This document shows positions 51,763 through 60,650 of a stretch of DNA of 62,836 nt, piece by piece. The stretch's first letter is position 1. Each line of letters opens with the position of its first letter. The stretch covers positions 1 to 62,836 of the forward strand of contig DAIDHB010000259.1 in assembly GCA_027452145.1 (NCBI GenBank). Reading direction: 5' to 3'. The position numbers and the translations under genes are program-made. The stretch is from Planctomycetales bacterium (GTDB taxonomy: Bacteria > Planctomycetota > Planctomycetia > Isosphaerales > Isosphaeraceae). The notes beneath the pieces were generated by a model that saw nothing but the letters and a program-made list of their open reading frames with translations, had not been told where the DNA came from and did no database searches.

Positions 51763-52314
51763 ATGATCCGATTCACGAGGCGAGCCGTCACCACCGCGAT
51801 GGGCCTGGGCATCGGCCTGGCATTCGTCGCCGGCGCGGCTTTCGCCGCGGCCGAGCTGAAGGTCGGCGACAAGGCCCCGGCGTTCAGCATGCAGGGTTCC
51901 GACGGCAAGACCTATACGCTCGAGCAGTTCAAGGGGAAGTCGGGCGTGGTCATCGCCTGGTTCCCCAAGGCGTTCACCGGCGGCTGCACCAAGGAGTGCA
52001 AGTCGTTCCGCGCCAACAGCAAGGCGCTCAAGGAGCTGAACGTCGCTTATTTCACCGCCAGCGTCGACACGCCCGAGCTGAACAGGAAGTTCGCCGAGTC
52101 GCTCGACCTGGATTACCCGATCCTCAGCGACCCCGAGAAGACGGTGGCGACCGCCTACGGCGTCCTGCGCCCGGGTGGCGCGGTGACCAACCGCTGGACG
52201 TTCTACATCGACAAGGACGGCATCATCAAGGAGATCGACAAGAAGGTGAACACCGAGAAGGCCGGCGAGGACCTCGCGGCCAGGGTCAAGGAGCTGGGCC
52301 TGGAGGGGAAGTGA
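51763..52314 (+). CDS. Exported peroxiredoxin (AhpC/TSA, BCP-like)
   Basis: The 183-residue protein has a signal peptide (TAMGLGIGLAFVAGAAFAAA) and one redoxin domain (about 32-180). The active site reads FTGGCTKECKSF, with the peroxidatic cysteine C75 and a second cysteine C79 close by as in BCP-type enzymes. Other family features are VGDKAPAFSMQGSDGKTY at the start and ILSDPEKTVATAYGV. It should reduce peroxides in the periplasm, using a thiol partner not visible here. The start at 51763 has GAGGAGA upstream. A GC hairpin follows the gene. Confidence 0.93.
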   Translation: MIRFTRRAVTTAMGLGIGLAFVAGAAFAAAELKVGDKAPAFSMQGSDGKTYTLEQFKGKSGVVIAWFPKAFTGGCTKECKSFRANSKALKELNVAYFTASVDTPELNRKFAESLDLDYPILSDPEKTVATAYGVLRPGGAVTNRWTFYIDKDGIIKEIDKKVNTEKAGEDLAARVKELGLEGK

Positions 52315-52340
52315 TGGCTCCGGGCGAAGCTCGGGAGTCC

Positions 52341-52362
52341 CGGCCGGCCGGTCAGCCGGCCG
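52341..52362 (+). terminator. Hairpin downstream of the peroxiredoxin gene
   Basis: CGGCCGGC (52341-52348) and GCCGGCCG (52355-52362) form a perfect 8-bp stem with a 6-nt loop, 26 nt after the peroxiredoxin stop. No T-run follows. Confidence 0.45.
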
Positions 52363-52590
52363 CCGGGGCCCCGGGTCCGTATCGGCCGATCGCGCGGCCT
52401 CGCCTCACCGGCTCCCTGATCGACCAGCCATCCGTTCGACGTCGCCCCAGGCTTGTTCGTCGCCCCCAGAACGGATGCACCCAGCCGACAATACGATGGT
52501 GCGGTCCACGCTCTCGGCTGGTGAGATCACCTGGACCAGGTCAGCCGAATCCCGTTCAACGGAAAACGGTGCGTTGATGCGGGCACTCTG

Positions 52591-53052
52591 ATGAAAGGTT
52601 TTCGTCCTCCAGGGGCAGGGGGCTGTCGGATGGGAAGCCGGAAGAACCCATTTCAGCCACCGACAACCGTCGGCGGGGCCATCTCGCGGTTTGTCATCGT
52701 CCTGGGCCTGTTGTGGATCTGTCGAAGGCTCGCCCTGGTACTCGAGCTTCCATTTGAAGCGGGAACTTTTATTCTGATTGTCGTGGTGGCGTCACTAACC
52801 GTCGCTGACTCCGTGCGCCGGCGGAATCTGGCCGAGACTGGCTTCGTCGGGATCGCCTACCTTTGGTTGGTCGCCGTTCTGGGCCTGCTGTACACGGCAA
52901 CGAGGGCGTCCGAGGATAGCTGGATGCTACCGCTGGTTCTCGTGGTGATCGGACTGGGGACGCTGGTGGTCTCGTTACGCCAGTCGTTCTATCCGGCAGC
53001 GGACGACAGCAAGAAGAAGCCGTCACATCCGCTCGCCGACGAGCTGATCTGA
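52591..53052 (+). CDS. Small integral membrane protein of unknown function
   Basis: The 153-residue protein has four probable membrane helices (about 32-48, 55-73, 84-102 and 109-128) and a polar, Lys-rich C-terminus (DDSKKKPSHPL). I recognise no family. Codon choice is less GC-biased than in neighbouring genes (for example ACTTTTATTCTG in the second helix), which may hint at transfer or weak expression. The start could be 52591 or the ATG at 52630, which has a G-rich stretch about 8 nt upstream. It ends facing the recycling factor gene, 18 bp away. Confidence 0.6.
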   Translation: MKGFRPPGAGGCRMGSRKNPFQPPTTVGGAISRFVIVLGLLWICRRLALVLELPFEAGTFILIVVVASLTVADSVRRRNLAETGFVGIAYLWLVAVLGLLYTATRASEDSWMLPLVLVVIGLGTLVVSLRQSFYPAADDSKKKPSHPLADELI

Positions 53053-53070
53053 GCGAGTCCGGTCCCAGGA

Positions 53071-53568
53071 TCACCCGATTTCCTGGAGCTTCGCCTTCAC
53101 CAGCCGCTCGATCTCGGCGACCGCGGCATCCGTGGCCTCCTGGACGCGGTTCCGCGAGCCCCGGCCGGTGGCCTCGATCTGCTTGCGGGTCTGCTGGCGG
53201 ATCGAGCGAATGGCAACCTTCGCCTCCTCGCCGAGCTTCTTGACGTGCCGCGCGATCTCGCCGCGCTGTTCCAGGCTCATGGGCGGGACGCTGACGCTCA
53301 CCGTGGTCGGGTCGAGGGCATAGGCGCTCAGCCGGGCGTCGACCAGCGCCTTCACGATCGCCGGGACGTTCGCGCGGTCGAAGGCGGAGACCAAAATGCG
53401 GTCCCCCTGCATCCGGGCCGTCCCCAGGCGGTTGATCGGGACGAGGTTGCCCTGGACCGACACGCGCACCGTGTCGATCAGGCCGATGCTGATCGCCCCC
53501 GATCGGATGCCCCGGAGCTGGTCGGCGAGGTGCCGGACTGCCCGGTCCATGCTGGCCTTCTCGTTCAT
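53071..53568 (-). CDS. Ribosome recycling factor-like protein (divergent)
   Basis: The 165-residue protein aligns along its whole length with ribosome recycling factor, which splits post-termination ribosomes with EF-G. Matches are the N-terminal helix (AVRHLADQLRGIRSG), VRVSVQGNLVPINRLGT, ILVSAFDRANVPAIVKAL, VSVPPMSLEQRGEIARHVKK and the last helix. It is about 20 residues shorter than usual and lacks hallmark residues: the conserved RTGRAS reads RSGAIS (A25 for Arg) and RRDAND reads RQQTRK. The standard neighbours of frr (pyrH, tsf, rpsB) are absent. It is therefore probably a second, specialised paralogue. Whether a canonical frr exists elsewhere cannot be seen here. Confidence 0.82.
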   Translation of the reverse strand: MNEKASMDRAVRHLADQLRGIRSGAISIGLIDTVRVSVQGNLVPINRLGTARMQGDRILVSAFDRANVPAIVKALVDARLSAYALDPTTVSVSVPPMSLEQRGEIARHVKKLGEEAKVAIRSIRQQTRKQIEATGRGSRNRVQEATDAAVAEIERLVKAKLQEIG

Positions 53569-53670
53569 GCCGGTGGGTCGCTCGGTGGTTCATCGGGTCA
53601 CGTGTCGCTCGCTCGCGAGCCGTCGCCATGCTAACCTACCATACGATGATCTACCGCGGAGCAGGCTCCC

Positions 53671-55683
53671 ATGGATACTCCCGGCGCATCGACCGACCGA
53701 GACGAGGGAACGGGCGCCCAGGCGGTGCTCGCGGCGGGAAGGTGGCGGCTGGTCGCGGGACTCGTCGTGGTCGTCGTCCTCGGCGTAGGCGGCTTCTTCG
53801 GATGGAAATGGTTCCGCTGGACGCGGAGCGACGCCTACCAGCTCCAGCGCATCCATGCCCAGGCCCCGGCGCTTGTGGACTCGCTGGAAGGAACGGAATC
53901 GCTCGATCGCTGGCTCGCCGCGGCAGCCCTGGCGAATGACTGGCGTGCGTCGTTGCGGAGGGCCGCGGCGATCAAGGATCCGTACCACCGCCTTCGCGCG
54001 CTGGGGAGGCTTACGTCCACCCTCGACCGCGCCGGCCTGGCCGACGCGGCGCAGCGGACCCGCGAGCTGACGAATGAGTCGGCGAGGATGCTCGAGTCCT
54101 CGGCTGCGCGGAAGACCGACCCTGCGCAGCGGATCGAGGGAACAAGGGCCGTCGCACTGGCCCTGGTCGATGCGCGGTTATTCGAACCGGCGCTCGCGGT
54201 GATCCGACTGGCGGCCGAGGATGTCCGCGGCACGCCGGCCGAGGCGACACTCGCGACGGCCCGCGGCCAGATCGCGGAGGAGTTCGCCGTGCTCGGCCAG
54301 GCCGAGCAGGCCCTCGACCTCGCCGCCGGGATTGAGAACGCCGAGGTCCGCCGGCAGACCCTGATCGCGGTCGCCGTCCGCCTGGAAAAGGCCGGGCTGG
54401 CGGACCGGGCCCGCGAGGCAGCCAGGCGGGCCCTCGACGTGGCGGAGAAGGAAACGGACCCTGTTCGACGATGGCCGGCCATAAGCGCGGCCGCGATCGC
54501 GATGGCGAGGGTCGGCCTGGCCGACGACGCCGAGGCCGCTGCTGCCCGGATTGAGCCGTCGCGATTCCGCTTCGATGCCTACGTCGGAATGGTCGAGGCG
54601 TGTGCGGCGCATCATTCGATCGACGCAGCGACCCATGCGGCCGAAGGTGCCCGCGAGGCCGCGTTTCAGTTCCGTAATCCCGAGCAGCGGTGGGGATTCC
54701 TCCTCCACCTGGCGCGGCTCCTCACCCGTCCCGGGCTGACGGGACCTCCTGTCGCCCCGATGGCACCCGGCAATGAGCGGGCCCAGCTCCTCACCATCGT
54801 GAGTCTGAAGGACATTGCCCGGGATGTCGCGACGCTCGCCCAGGAGACGGCAACACAGATTCCCCAGGAGCCGGCGCGGAAACTCGGTCTGGCCGGCCAG
54901 CTCCCCGTAATCCTGGCCGACGCCGGTATGACCGCAGAGGCGACCGAGGCGGCGCTCTCGGCCCTGGAAGCCGCGAGGAGGGTCTCCGGCCCGGGTGCCC
55001 GTGCGGTCGCCCTGGCAACCGCCGCCCGATCGCTGGCGAAGGCCGGCCAGGCGGGGCGAGCGGCCGAGGCCGCCATCCTGGCCCGGGATACCGCGATGGG
55101 AATCCAGGACGAGCCGAGCCGCGACCGCGCGCTCGCGGGGGTCTGCGTGATGCTCGGCGACGCCGGGCTTGGACTCGAGCTGGAGCGGACGATCGCCCAG
55201 CAGATCCAGAACCCCGAGTACCGGTACCGGGCCTTCGAGGCCTTTTTGATCCCGGCGACCGAGGCGAATCGGACGGATGAGGCCGCGGCCCTCGCCGAGC
55301 TGGCGCGCTCCGCCGGTGGGCGGATCGAGAACCCGAACATCCGGTCGCGCGCATTCGTGACGGTGACCCGCGCCCAGCTCCGCCTGCGTCTGCTGGACGA
55401 GGCGTTGAGCACCGCGGGGCGGATCAGCGACCCTGTCAGCCATTCCCTGGCCATGCTCGACGTCGCCCGTGCGCTGGCCCGCGCGGGCCGCCTGCGCGAG
55501 GCGCGCGAAGCGGCCGAGGCCTGCGACAACCCCGAACACCGGCTCGCGGCGCTCACCACGGTCCTGATCGAGCTGACCCGTAAAAGGCGCCCGGATCTGG
55601 CGGCCGCCCTCGAGGCGATCGAGCGGCCCGAGGACAGGGTCCCGGGTCCGCTGATCGATCCGGCGCCCTCGGCGACCCGGTGA
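53671..55683 (+). CDS. Membrane-anchored TPR-like helical repeat protein
   Basis: The 670-residue protein has a single N-terminal membrane helix (about 24-46, RLVAGLVVVVVLGVGGFFGW) and an all-helical, alanine-rich extracytoplasmic part built of TPR-like pairs, for example [24 protein letters not shown] segments and DEALSTAGRISDPVSHSLAM. No catalytic motif is seen. Such proteins act as scaffolds or binding platforms in planctomycete envelopes. The start at 53671 is divergent from the recycling factor gene. The gene ends 43 bp from the convergent HEAT-repeat lipoprotein gene, with a small hairpin (CCTCG-TCCG-CGAGG, 55699-55712) in between. Confidence 0.8.
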   Translation: MDTPGASTDRDEGTGAQAVLAAGRWRLVAGLVVVVVLGVGGFFGWKWFRWTRSDAYQLQRIHAQAPALVDSLEGTESLDRWLAAAALANDWRASLRRAAAIKDPYHRLRALGRLTSTLDRAGLADAAQRTRELTNESARMLESSAARKTDPAQRIEGTRAVALALVDARLFEPALAVIRLAAEDVRGTPAEATLATARGQIAEEFAVLGQAEQALDLAAGIENAEVRRQTLIAVAVRLEKAGLADRAREAARRALDVAEKETDPVRRWPAISAAAIAMARVGLADDAEAAAARIEPSRFRFDAYVGMVEACAAHHSIDAATHAAEGAREAAFQFRNPEQRWGFLLHLARLLTRPGLTGPPVAPMAPGNERAQLLTIVSLKDIARDVATLAQETATQIPQEPARKLGLAGQLPVILADAGMTAEATEAALSALEAARRVSGPGARAVALATAARSLAKAGQAGRAAEAAILARDTAMGIQDEPSRDRALAGVCVMLGDAGLGLELERTIAQQIQNPEYRYRAFEAFLIPATEANRTDEAAALAELARSAGGRIENPNIRSRAFVTVTRAQLRLRLLDEALSTAGRISDPVSHSLAMLDVARALARAGRLREAREAAEACDNPEHRLAALTTVLIELTRKRRPDLAAALEAIERPEDRVPGPLIDPAPSATR

Positions 55684-55726
55684 ACGCCGGGACGACAGCC
55701 TCGTCCGCGAGGGGTCGAATCGTGCG

Positions 55727-56146
55727 TTATCCGCCGCCGCCCAGCCGGACGACGGCCTTGCCGGCCATCTCGCGGGCCCGCGGGTCCCTGTCGGTGCGGC
55801 TCATGGCGGCAAGCTTCTCCCGGAGCGCCGGCGTCGGCGTCTCGAGCTTGGCCGCGGCGAGGATCGCGTCACGGCGGACCAGGACGTCCGAATCGCCCAG
55901 CGCTTCGAGCAGGCCATCGGCGACCGACGAGTCGGCGTCGCCGACGTTGCCCAGCTTCATCACGGCCTGCCGTCGTACGCGAGGATTCGGGTCGTGAAGG
56001 TCCTTGACCCAGGCGCTGACCTCGCGACCGCCCGCGAGGACAGGCCCTTGCGGCTCGCCGCCGCCGCATCCCGCCAAAGTCGCCGCCAGGACCAGCGGCA
56101 TGACCGCCGGCCGCCTCGCCGCGATCCCGATCTTTCCCTTCATCAT
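55727..56146 (-). CDS. HEAT-repeat lipoprotein
   Basis: The 139-residue protein has a lipoprotein signal (AVMPLVLAATLAGC, lipobox LAGC near residue 28) and two or three HEAT-like repeats: VSAWVKDLHDPNPRVRRQAV, LLEALGDSDVLVRRDAILAA and a third ending in AREMAGKAVVRLG. HEAT repeats bind proteins. The start at 56146 has GAGGA about 9 nt upstream; a longer frame from 56191 has no support. It lies 16 bp downstream of the third DUF1559 gene on the same strand, so the two are probably co-transcribed, much like the DUF1559-PepSY pair. Confidence 0.8.
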   Translation of the reverse strand: MMKGKIGIAARRPAVMPLVLAATLAGCGGGEPQGPVLAGGREVSAWVKDLHDPNPRVRRQAVMKLGNVGDADSSVADGLLEALGDSDVLVRRDAILAAAKLETPTPALREKLAAMSRTDRDPRAREMAGKAVVRLGGGG

Positions 56147-56162
56147 GCCCGATTGTCCTCGA

Positions 56163-57143
56163 TCAGTAGGAGTTCGCGCTGACGACCTCACCGCCGTTGC
56201 GCGTGCCGAGCGACTGGTAGATCAGGCTGGCGGGAGAGTAGCGGGTCGAGCCGTCGGGGTTCACGCCCGCGTTCGCCTGGATGCTCCGGAGGAAATGCAC
56301 CGACCCGTCGGCGAACAGGATGTTGGCCCCCATCGGGTGGAGACTCGAGGCATCGTCGAGGCCGCTGTCGTAATCCGAGTTGGAGTTGAGCATATTGCAG
56401 TGGAGCAGGACCAGGCACGGGGCGAGATACGAGGCGTTGGCGTTCCCCGGACACGGGTTGACTGGCCCCCGCATCACCACGCCGCCGGCGACGGCGCCGA
56501 CCCAGGTGCCCTCGGTGATCGCCCAGGCCCGCTCGCCGAGCATGACGGTCTGGCTCGTGCCGTCGGTGATCGACGCGACCCGGACCCCGCTGTCGCGGAA
56601 GAACAGCCCGTTGCCCAGGCCGTCGTAGTTGAACCCCAGCGCCACGTCGGCGTAGTCGTTCCCGGTGCAGGCGCCATACGACGAGGGTGCGACCGTCGCG
56701 ACCGCGTTTCCAAACCCGTCGGTCACCGCGTAGGTCCCGCTCGACGGGAGCTGGTCGGAGGGGCAGAGATACCCCGCGATCCGCGTCTGGACTGCGGTCG
56801 TGTTGGCCGGCGCCTGGACCGGCAGGTAGACGTTCATCGACGAGTAGAGCGGCGCCTGGTCGAGCTGCGGCAGGATCATCGACGCCCAGCCCCAGCCCGG
56901 CGCGACGTCGGTCTCGCCGTCGACGAACCGGCTCGCGGCGATGTAGCCGGGCGGGAAGGCCGACACGGCGTCGTGATACGCGTGCAGCGCGATCCCCATC
57001 TGCTTGAGGTTGTTCACGCACTGCACCCGACGCGCCGCCTCGCGCGCCGCCTGCACGGCCGGGAGCAAGAGCGCGATCAACACGGCGATGATCGCGATCA
57101 CCACCAGCAGCTCGATCAGGGTGAATCCGACTCTCCGCCTCAT
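56163..57143 (-). CDS. DUF1559 domain-containing prepilin-like protein (third copy)
   Basis: The 326-residue protein starts [20 protein letters not shown], a canonical prepilin-like leader, followed by [20 protein letters not shown] and a full DUF1559 domain (APGWGWASMILPQLDQ, GYLCPSDQLP, DGTSQTVMLGERAW, NILFADGSVHFLRS). It is only a distant paralogue of the two 311-residue copies. The start at 57143 gives a normal short leader and has GGAG 10 nt upstream; ATGs at 57176 and 57194 are possible. The next gene downstream encodes a HEAT-repeat lipoprotein, a second case in this window of DUF1559 paired with a small lipoprotein. Confidence 0.9.
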   Translation of the reverse strand: MRRRVGFTLIELLVVIAIIAVLIALLLPAVQAAREAARRVQCVNNLKQMGIALHAYHDAVSAFPPGYIAASRFVDGETDVAPGWGWASMILPQLDQAPLYSSMNVYLPVQAPANTTAVQTRIAGYLCPSDQLPSSGTYAVTDGFGNAVATVAPSSYGACTGNDYADVALGFNYDGLGNGLFFRDSGVRVASITDGTSQTVMLGERAWAITEGTWVGAVAGGVVMRGPVNPCPGNANASYLAPCLVLLHCNMLNSNSDYDSGLDDASSLHPMGANILFADGSVHFLRSIQANAGVNPDGSTRYSPASLIYQSLGTRNGGEVVSANSY

Positions 57144-57337
57144 GGCTTCGGCACTCCGGGGGAATCCTTCGATCATCGAGAAGTCGCCCCCCATATGGCA
57201 AACGCCGGGCCATCCGACGTGCGAGACAGATCTACAAGAGAATCAAAGGGTTGCGTCACATGCCCTCAATTCAGCCGTTCCCGCCGATGGCGAATTCCTC
57301 GCCGCGGTCGGCGATTTGTTGGCCGTCGGCGCGTGGA

Positions 57338-57380
57338 GAGGGCGAGCGGATTCGAGCTGGGGCTGAATCCGCCCGCCCTC
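57338..57380 (-). terminator. Strong hairpin downstream of the metalloprotease gene
   Basis: On the minus strand GAGGGCGGGCGGATTC pairs with GAATCCGCTCGCCCTC (16 bp, one G-U pair) around an 11-nt loop. It begins 39 nt after the metalloprotease stop codon. The plus strand would have one A-C mismatch, which suits a minus-strand terminator. No T-run follows. Confidence 0.55.
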
Positions 57381-57418
57381 CCGGGTGGACGTCATCTCGG
57401 ACGCGGGCGAGCCCTCGA

Positions 57419-60415
57419 TCAGGGCTCGTTGGCGTTGAGGTTGGCGCTCAGGACCTTGTCGATCCGGAAGTGGATCTCCTTCAGGTGGGCCAGGGTCGTG
57501 TCGTCGATCTTGACTCCCGCCTGCCCGGTGAGCTTGTCGATCTTCTGCCGGATCTCGTCGAGGTGCAACCGCGCGAGGTTCCGGGCGTCGGCCGGCGGCT
57601 GCGACCGCAGGCCGTAGAAGATCACGAAGCGGGCACCTTGCATCGAGCTGTCATTCCGCGAGCCGAGGACCATGGTGCTCAGCCGCTTGATGTACTCGCG
57701 CTGGAGGTTGCGGCGGATGGTCGAGAGCGTGAACGCCCTGGCGCCATCGGCCTTGGCCGGGGCGCAGACCTCGCCGAAGATGCCGTCGGTCAGCGCCCGG
57801 AAGACCTCGGCGATCTGGAGCGGCTTGCTCGCGGGATCGCTCTGCATCTCCTGGTTCTGGATCCTCTGGAGGACGTCGGAGTCGAGGCAGTGATCGAGGA
57901 CGATCTCCTGGATCCTCAGGATGGTCCGGTAGATCGGATAGTCCGCGTCCATCCGGTACATCCGGCCGCCGTCGAGCCACGACTCGCTGGTGAGCTTGCG
58001 CAGCAGCGACGGCGAGAACTGGAACGTCTTGTCGGTGAGGATCTGGTCCACCAGCATCTTGAGGGCCTCGCGCTGCCTGGCCCCCGCGATCGGCTCGATC
58101 GGGTCGTGGGCCTTGACCGAGCCCTTGTAGTCGCGGTGGATCGACTGGCCGCCGATGTACTCGGTCGCCAGGTAGGCTCCGTTGCCGAACTGGTTGATGC
58201 ACGAGGTGAACGCCGCGCGGAGGCGGGCCCACGAGTCGCCGTCCTTGACGACGCGCTGGTCGAGGTCCTTGAGGATCTCGCTGGCCATCGCCATTCGGGT
58301 CCGGCCGTACTCCAACGTGTCGGAGCTCAGGTCGTAGGTGTTCACCAGCGGGTCGTTCTTGGCCATGTCGTCGTCGGTGGCAAAGGCCAGGTCGGGGTCG
58401 GGCGAGCGGGCGGCGATCCGCTTGAGCGCCTCCTCCTCGTTGCCCATCACCGGCGAGTACGCGTACTCGATGGCCCAGTAGTCATACGGGCCGATCGTGG
58501 TGGTGCAGTAGTCGCCCTGCTTCTGGCCCTTCGGCGCGACGTTGACCGGGTTGTAGTCCATCACGCTGCCGACCATGCCCTTGGCGCGGGTGATGGAGAC
58601 GTCGTTGACCTGGTCGAGGCGGAGCATGCCGCTGGCCCGGAAGTTGTGCCGCAGGCCCAGCGAGTGGCCGACCTCGTGCATCACGACTTCCTTGATGGCC
58701 TGGCCGAGGAACTCCTCGGGGAGCTTCGGCTCGTCCTTCTTGTCGTCCTTCTTCTTGTCGTCCTTCTTTTCATCCTTCTTGTCGGCGTCCTTCTTGTCGT
58801 CCTTCTTCTTGTCGTCCTTGCCGTCGGCCAGCAGCAGGGCCAGGGTGGCGAAGCGCATCTCGTGCGACTTGGCGGACGCGTAGTTGCATGCCGACGCGCG
58901 GCCGCGGGCGAGCCGCTGCTGGAGCTGGGCCTGGATCGGATCCCAGCCGCCGGGGACGACGTCGAGCACCATGGGTGCCTGGCCGTTCGCGCCAGGCTGA
59001 TTGACCCTGGCCAGGATCGCGGACTGCCACGCCTCGGCCCGGCGGCTGCCCGGCGGGGGCATCAGCATGCCGAAGCCCTCCTTGGCGGCCATGATCGGGC
59101 TGATGATCTCGCCGACGGCCAGCGGATAGGCCGACGGGCCCTGGTTCGCGCCCTGGGTGCCGGTCGGGATCGGCATGCCGACCAGGAAGGCGTATTCCTC
59201 CTTCCAGGTCTTGATCCAGCTCGCGTCGAAGATGACGTCGCCGTCGATCATCTCGCCGGTCAGCGGGTTGCTGCGCAGGCCCGACATCGCGAAGGTCGAG
59301 CCGGTGGTGATCCAGCGCAACGTGCAGTAGTTGATGTCCTCGGGCTCGAAGTCGTCGCGCTCGTTCTGCCAGCGGACGGCGATGGCGTCCTTGAAGCCGA
59401 TCTTCTCGAACGCCTTGTTCCACTCGAGGATCCCCTCCTGGACGTACGGGCGGAACTCCTCGGGGACGTTGTCCTCGATGTACCAGACGATCTGCTTCTT
59501 GGGCGGTGAAAGCTTGGCGCCGGGATTGGCCTTCTCGAGACGCCAGCGGTTGATCATCCGCTTGGCGTCGGTCTGGGGATCGGGGTTGGCGAAGTCGTGG
59601 ACCGTGTTGAGGAAGTGGCCGACGCGGTAGTCCGCCGTGCGGGACCGGTAACCTGGATCCGGCGTCTTGCAGAGGCTGTAGTGGATGACCATCGTGATGC
59701 CGCGGGAATCGACCACCGCCGACGGCCCGCCGAACGAGTAATAGCCGCCACGGCCGCCGCCGAACGTCGCCTCGACCTGGATCTCGACGTTGTCGGGATA
59801 GGCTCGGATCTTGAACCAGCGCGAGCGGTTGCGGTCCAAAAAGCCCATGCCGAGCTGGGCGAAGTCGGTCAGGAAGATGTCGGCGAAGTCGACGACCAGG
59901 CCGCCGCCGCGGGGGCTGATGCTCAGGATCGGCAGCGACATTAGCACCGAGTCGGTGTAATTCTGCTTGACTGCCTTCTCCAGCGGCGAGCCGGCGGGGG
60001 CCGTGAAGTGGATGTTCTTGCGGATGAGCTGGAGGTTGTCGCCCACCCGGCGGAACGACAGCACCCACTCATCGCCGAAGTTCAGCGGCTGCCCGGCGTT
60101 GGCCGACCCGCGCGCGATCATCATCGGCGCCAGGATCGGGCGATCCAGCAGCATCGGCTTGATCTCGGCGTACAGGTGCTGGTCCTTCTCGTGCAGCGGG
60201 ATGAAGCCGTCGTACGACTTGGCATTGCGCGTCAGCTCGTTGAAGTCCTGCATCGGACGGCCGCCGCCGGGCGCCCCGATGGTCCGCCCTCCGATGGACC
60301 GGACGACGATCGGCGGCGACTCGTCGCCGGCCTCCTGCGCGCCCACCCGGACGAACGCGCCCCCGCCGGCCGTGATGATCCCGCCGAGCGCCAGAATTAG
60401 CACTCGCTTACTCAT
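57419..60415 (-). CDS. Zinc-dependent metalloprotease (DUF5117/DUF4953-like)
   Basis: The 998-residue exported protein has a signal peptide (VLILALGGIITAGGGAF) and the layout of large bacterial metalloproteases with DUF5118, DUF5117 and DUF4953 regions. The zinc site is H580-E581-x-x-H584-S-L-G-L-R-H590 (HExxHxxGxxH), followed by NFRAS. Family motifs include YRVGHFLNTVHDFANPDPQT, IVWYIEDNVPEEFRPYVQEG and GSVMDYNPVNVAP. A Lys/Asp-only insertion (about 532-562) lies just before the active site. It should cleave peptides or proteins in the periplasm or outside. Start 60415 has GGGAGAGA 8 nt upstream, and a strong hairpin follows the gene. Confidence 0.92.
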   Translation of the reverse strand: MSKRVLILALGGIITAGGGAFVRVGAQEAGDESPPIVVRSIGGRTIGAPGGGRPMQDFNELTRNAKSYDGFIPLHEKDQHLYAEIKPMLLDRPILAPMMIARGSANAGQPLNFGDEWVLSFRRVGDNLQLIRKNIHFTAPAGSPLEKAVKQNYTDSVLMSLPILSISPRGGGLVVDFADIFLTDFAQLGMGFLDRNRSRWFKIRAYPDNVEIQVEATFGGGRGGYYSFGGPSAVVDSRGITMVIHYSLCKTPDPGYRSRTADYRVGHFLNTVHDFANPDPQTDAKRMINRWRLEKANPGAKLSPPKKQIVWYIEDNVPEEFRPYVQEGILEWNKAFEKIGFKDAIAVRWQNERDDFEPEDINYCTLRWITTGSTFAMSGLRSNPLTGEMIDGDVIFDASWIKTWKEEYAFLVGMPIPTGTQGANQGPSAYPLAVGEIISPIMAAKEGFGMLMPPPGSRRAEAWQSAILARVNQPGANGQAPMVLDVVPGGWDPIQAQLQQRLARGRASACNYASAKSHEMRFATLALLLADGKDDKKKDDKKDADKKDEKKDDKKKDDKKDEPKLPEEFLGQAIKEVVMHEVGHSLGLRHNFRASGMLRLDQVNDVSITRAKGMVGSVMDYNPVNVAPKGQKQGDYCTTTIGPYDYWAIEYAYSPVMGNEEEALKRIAARSPDPDLAFATDDDMAKNDPLVNTYDLSSDTLEYGRTRMAMASEILKDLDQRVVKDGDSWARLRAAFTSCINQFGNGAYLATEYIGGQSIHRDYKGSVKAHDPIEPIAGARQREALKMLVDQILTDKTFQFSPSLLRKLTSESWLDGGRMYRMDADYPIYRTILRIQEIVLDHCLDSDVLQRIQNQEMQSDPASKPLQIAEVFRALTDGIFGEVCAPAKADGARAFTLSTIRRNLQREYIKRLSTMVLGSRNDSSMQGARFVIFYGLRSQPPADARNLARLHLDEIRQKIDKLTGQAGVKIDDTTLAHLKEIHFRIDKVLSANLNANEP
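58731..58821. repeat. Low-complexity CTTCTTGTCGTC repeats in the metalloprotease gene
   Basis: Repeats of TCCTTCTTGTCG encode the Lys/Asp-rich insertion DKKKDDKKDADKKDEKKDDK and a further KKDDKKD stretch just upstream of the HExxH motif. The array is in frame, is prone to slippage and probably varies between strains. Confidence 0.6.
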
Positions 60416-60650
60416 GGATGTCTCTCCCAGGGGAACCAGGCCCGAACAGCCCCGACACCGTCGCCCTGACCGTGCTCGCGAACGCTCGCGTGTTCTCAAC
60501 GAAAAGGTCGTCGCCGGCCTTGCGGCCTGCCCAGGCCGCGCAGACGATGAAGTTAGGATACACTCCGGCTCGGACTTTCGTAAATGTCCGAGTCAATTCG
60601 GCGAGATCGAGGCGCGGGAAACCGGGACGATTCTCCCGGGGAGGCACGCC

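Noticed and set aside
57251..59509. 752-codon plus-strand frame opposite the metalloprotease gene
   Set aside because: It is an antisense shadow; the minus strand holds an intact HExxH metalloprotease.
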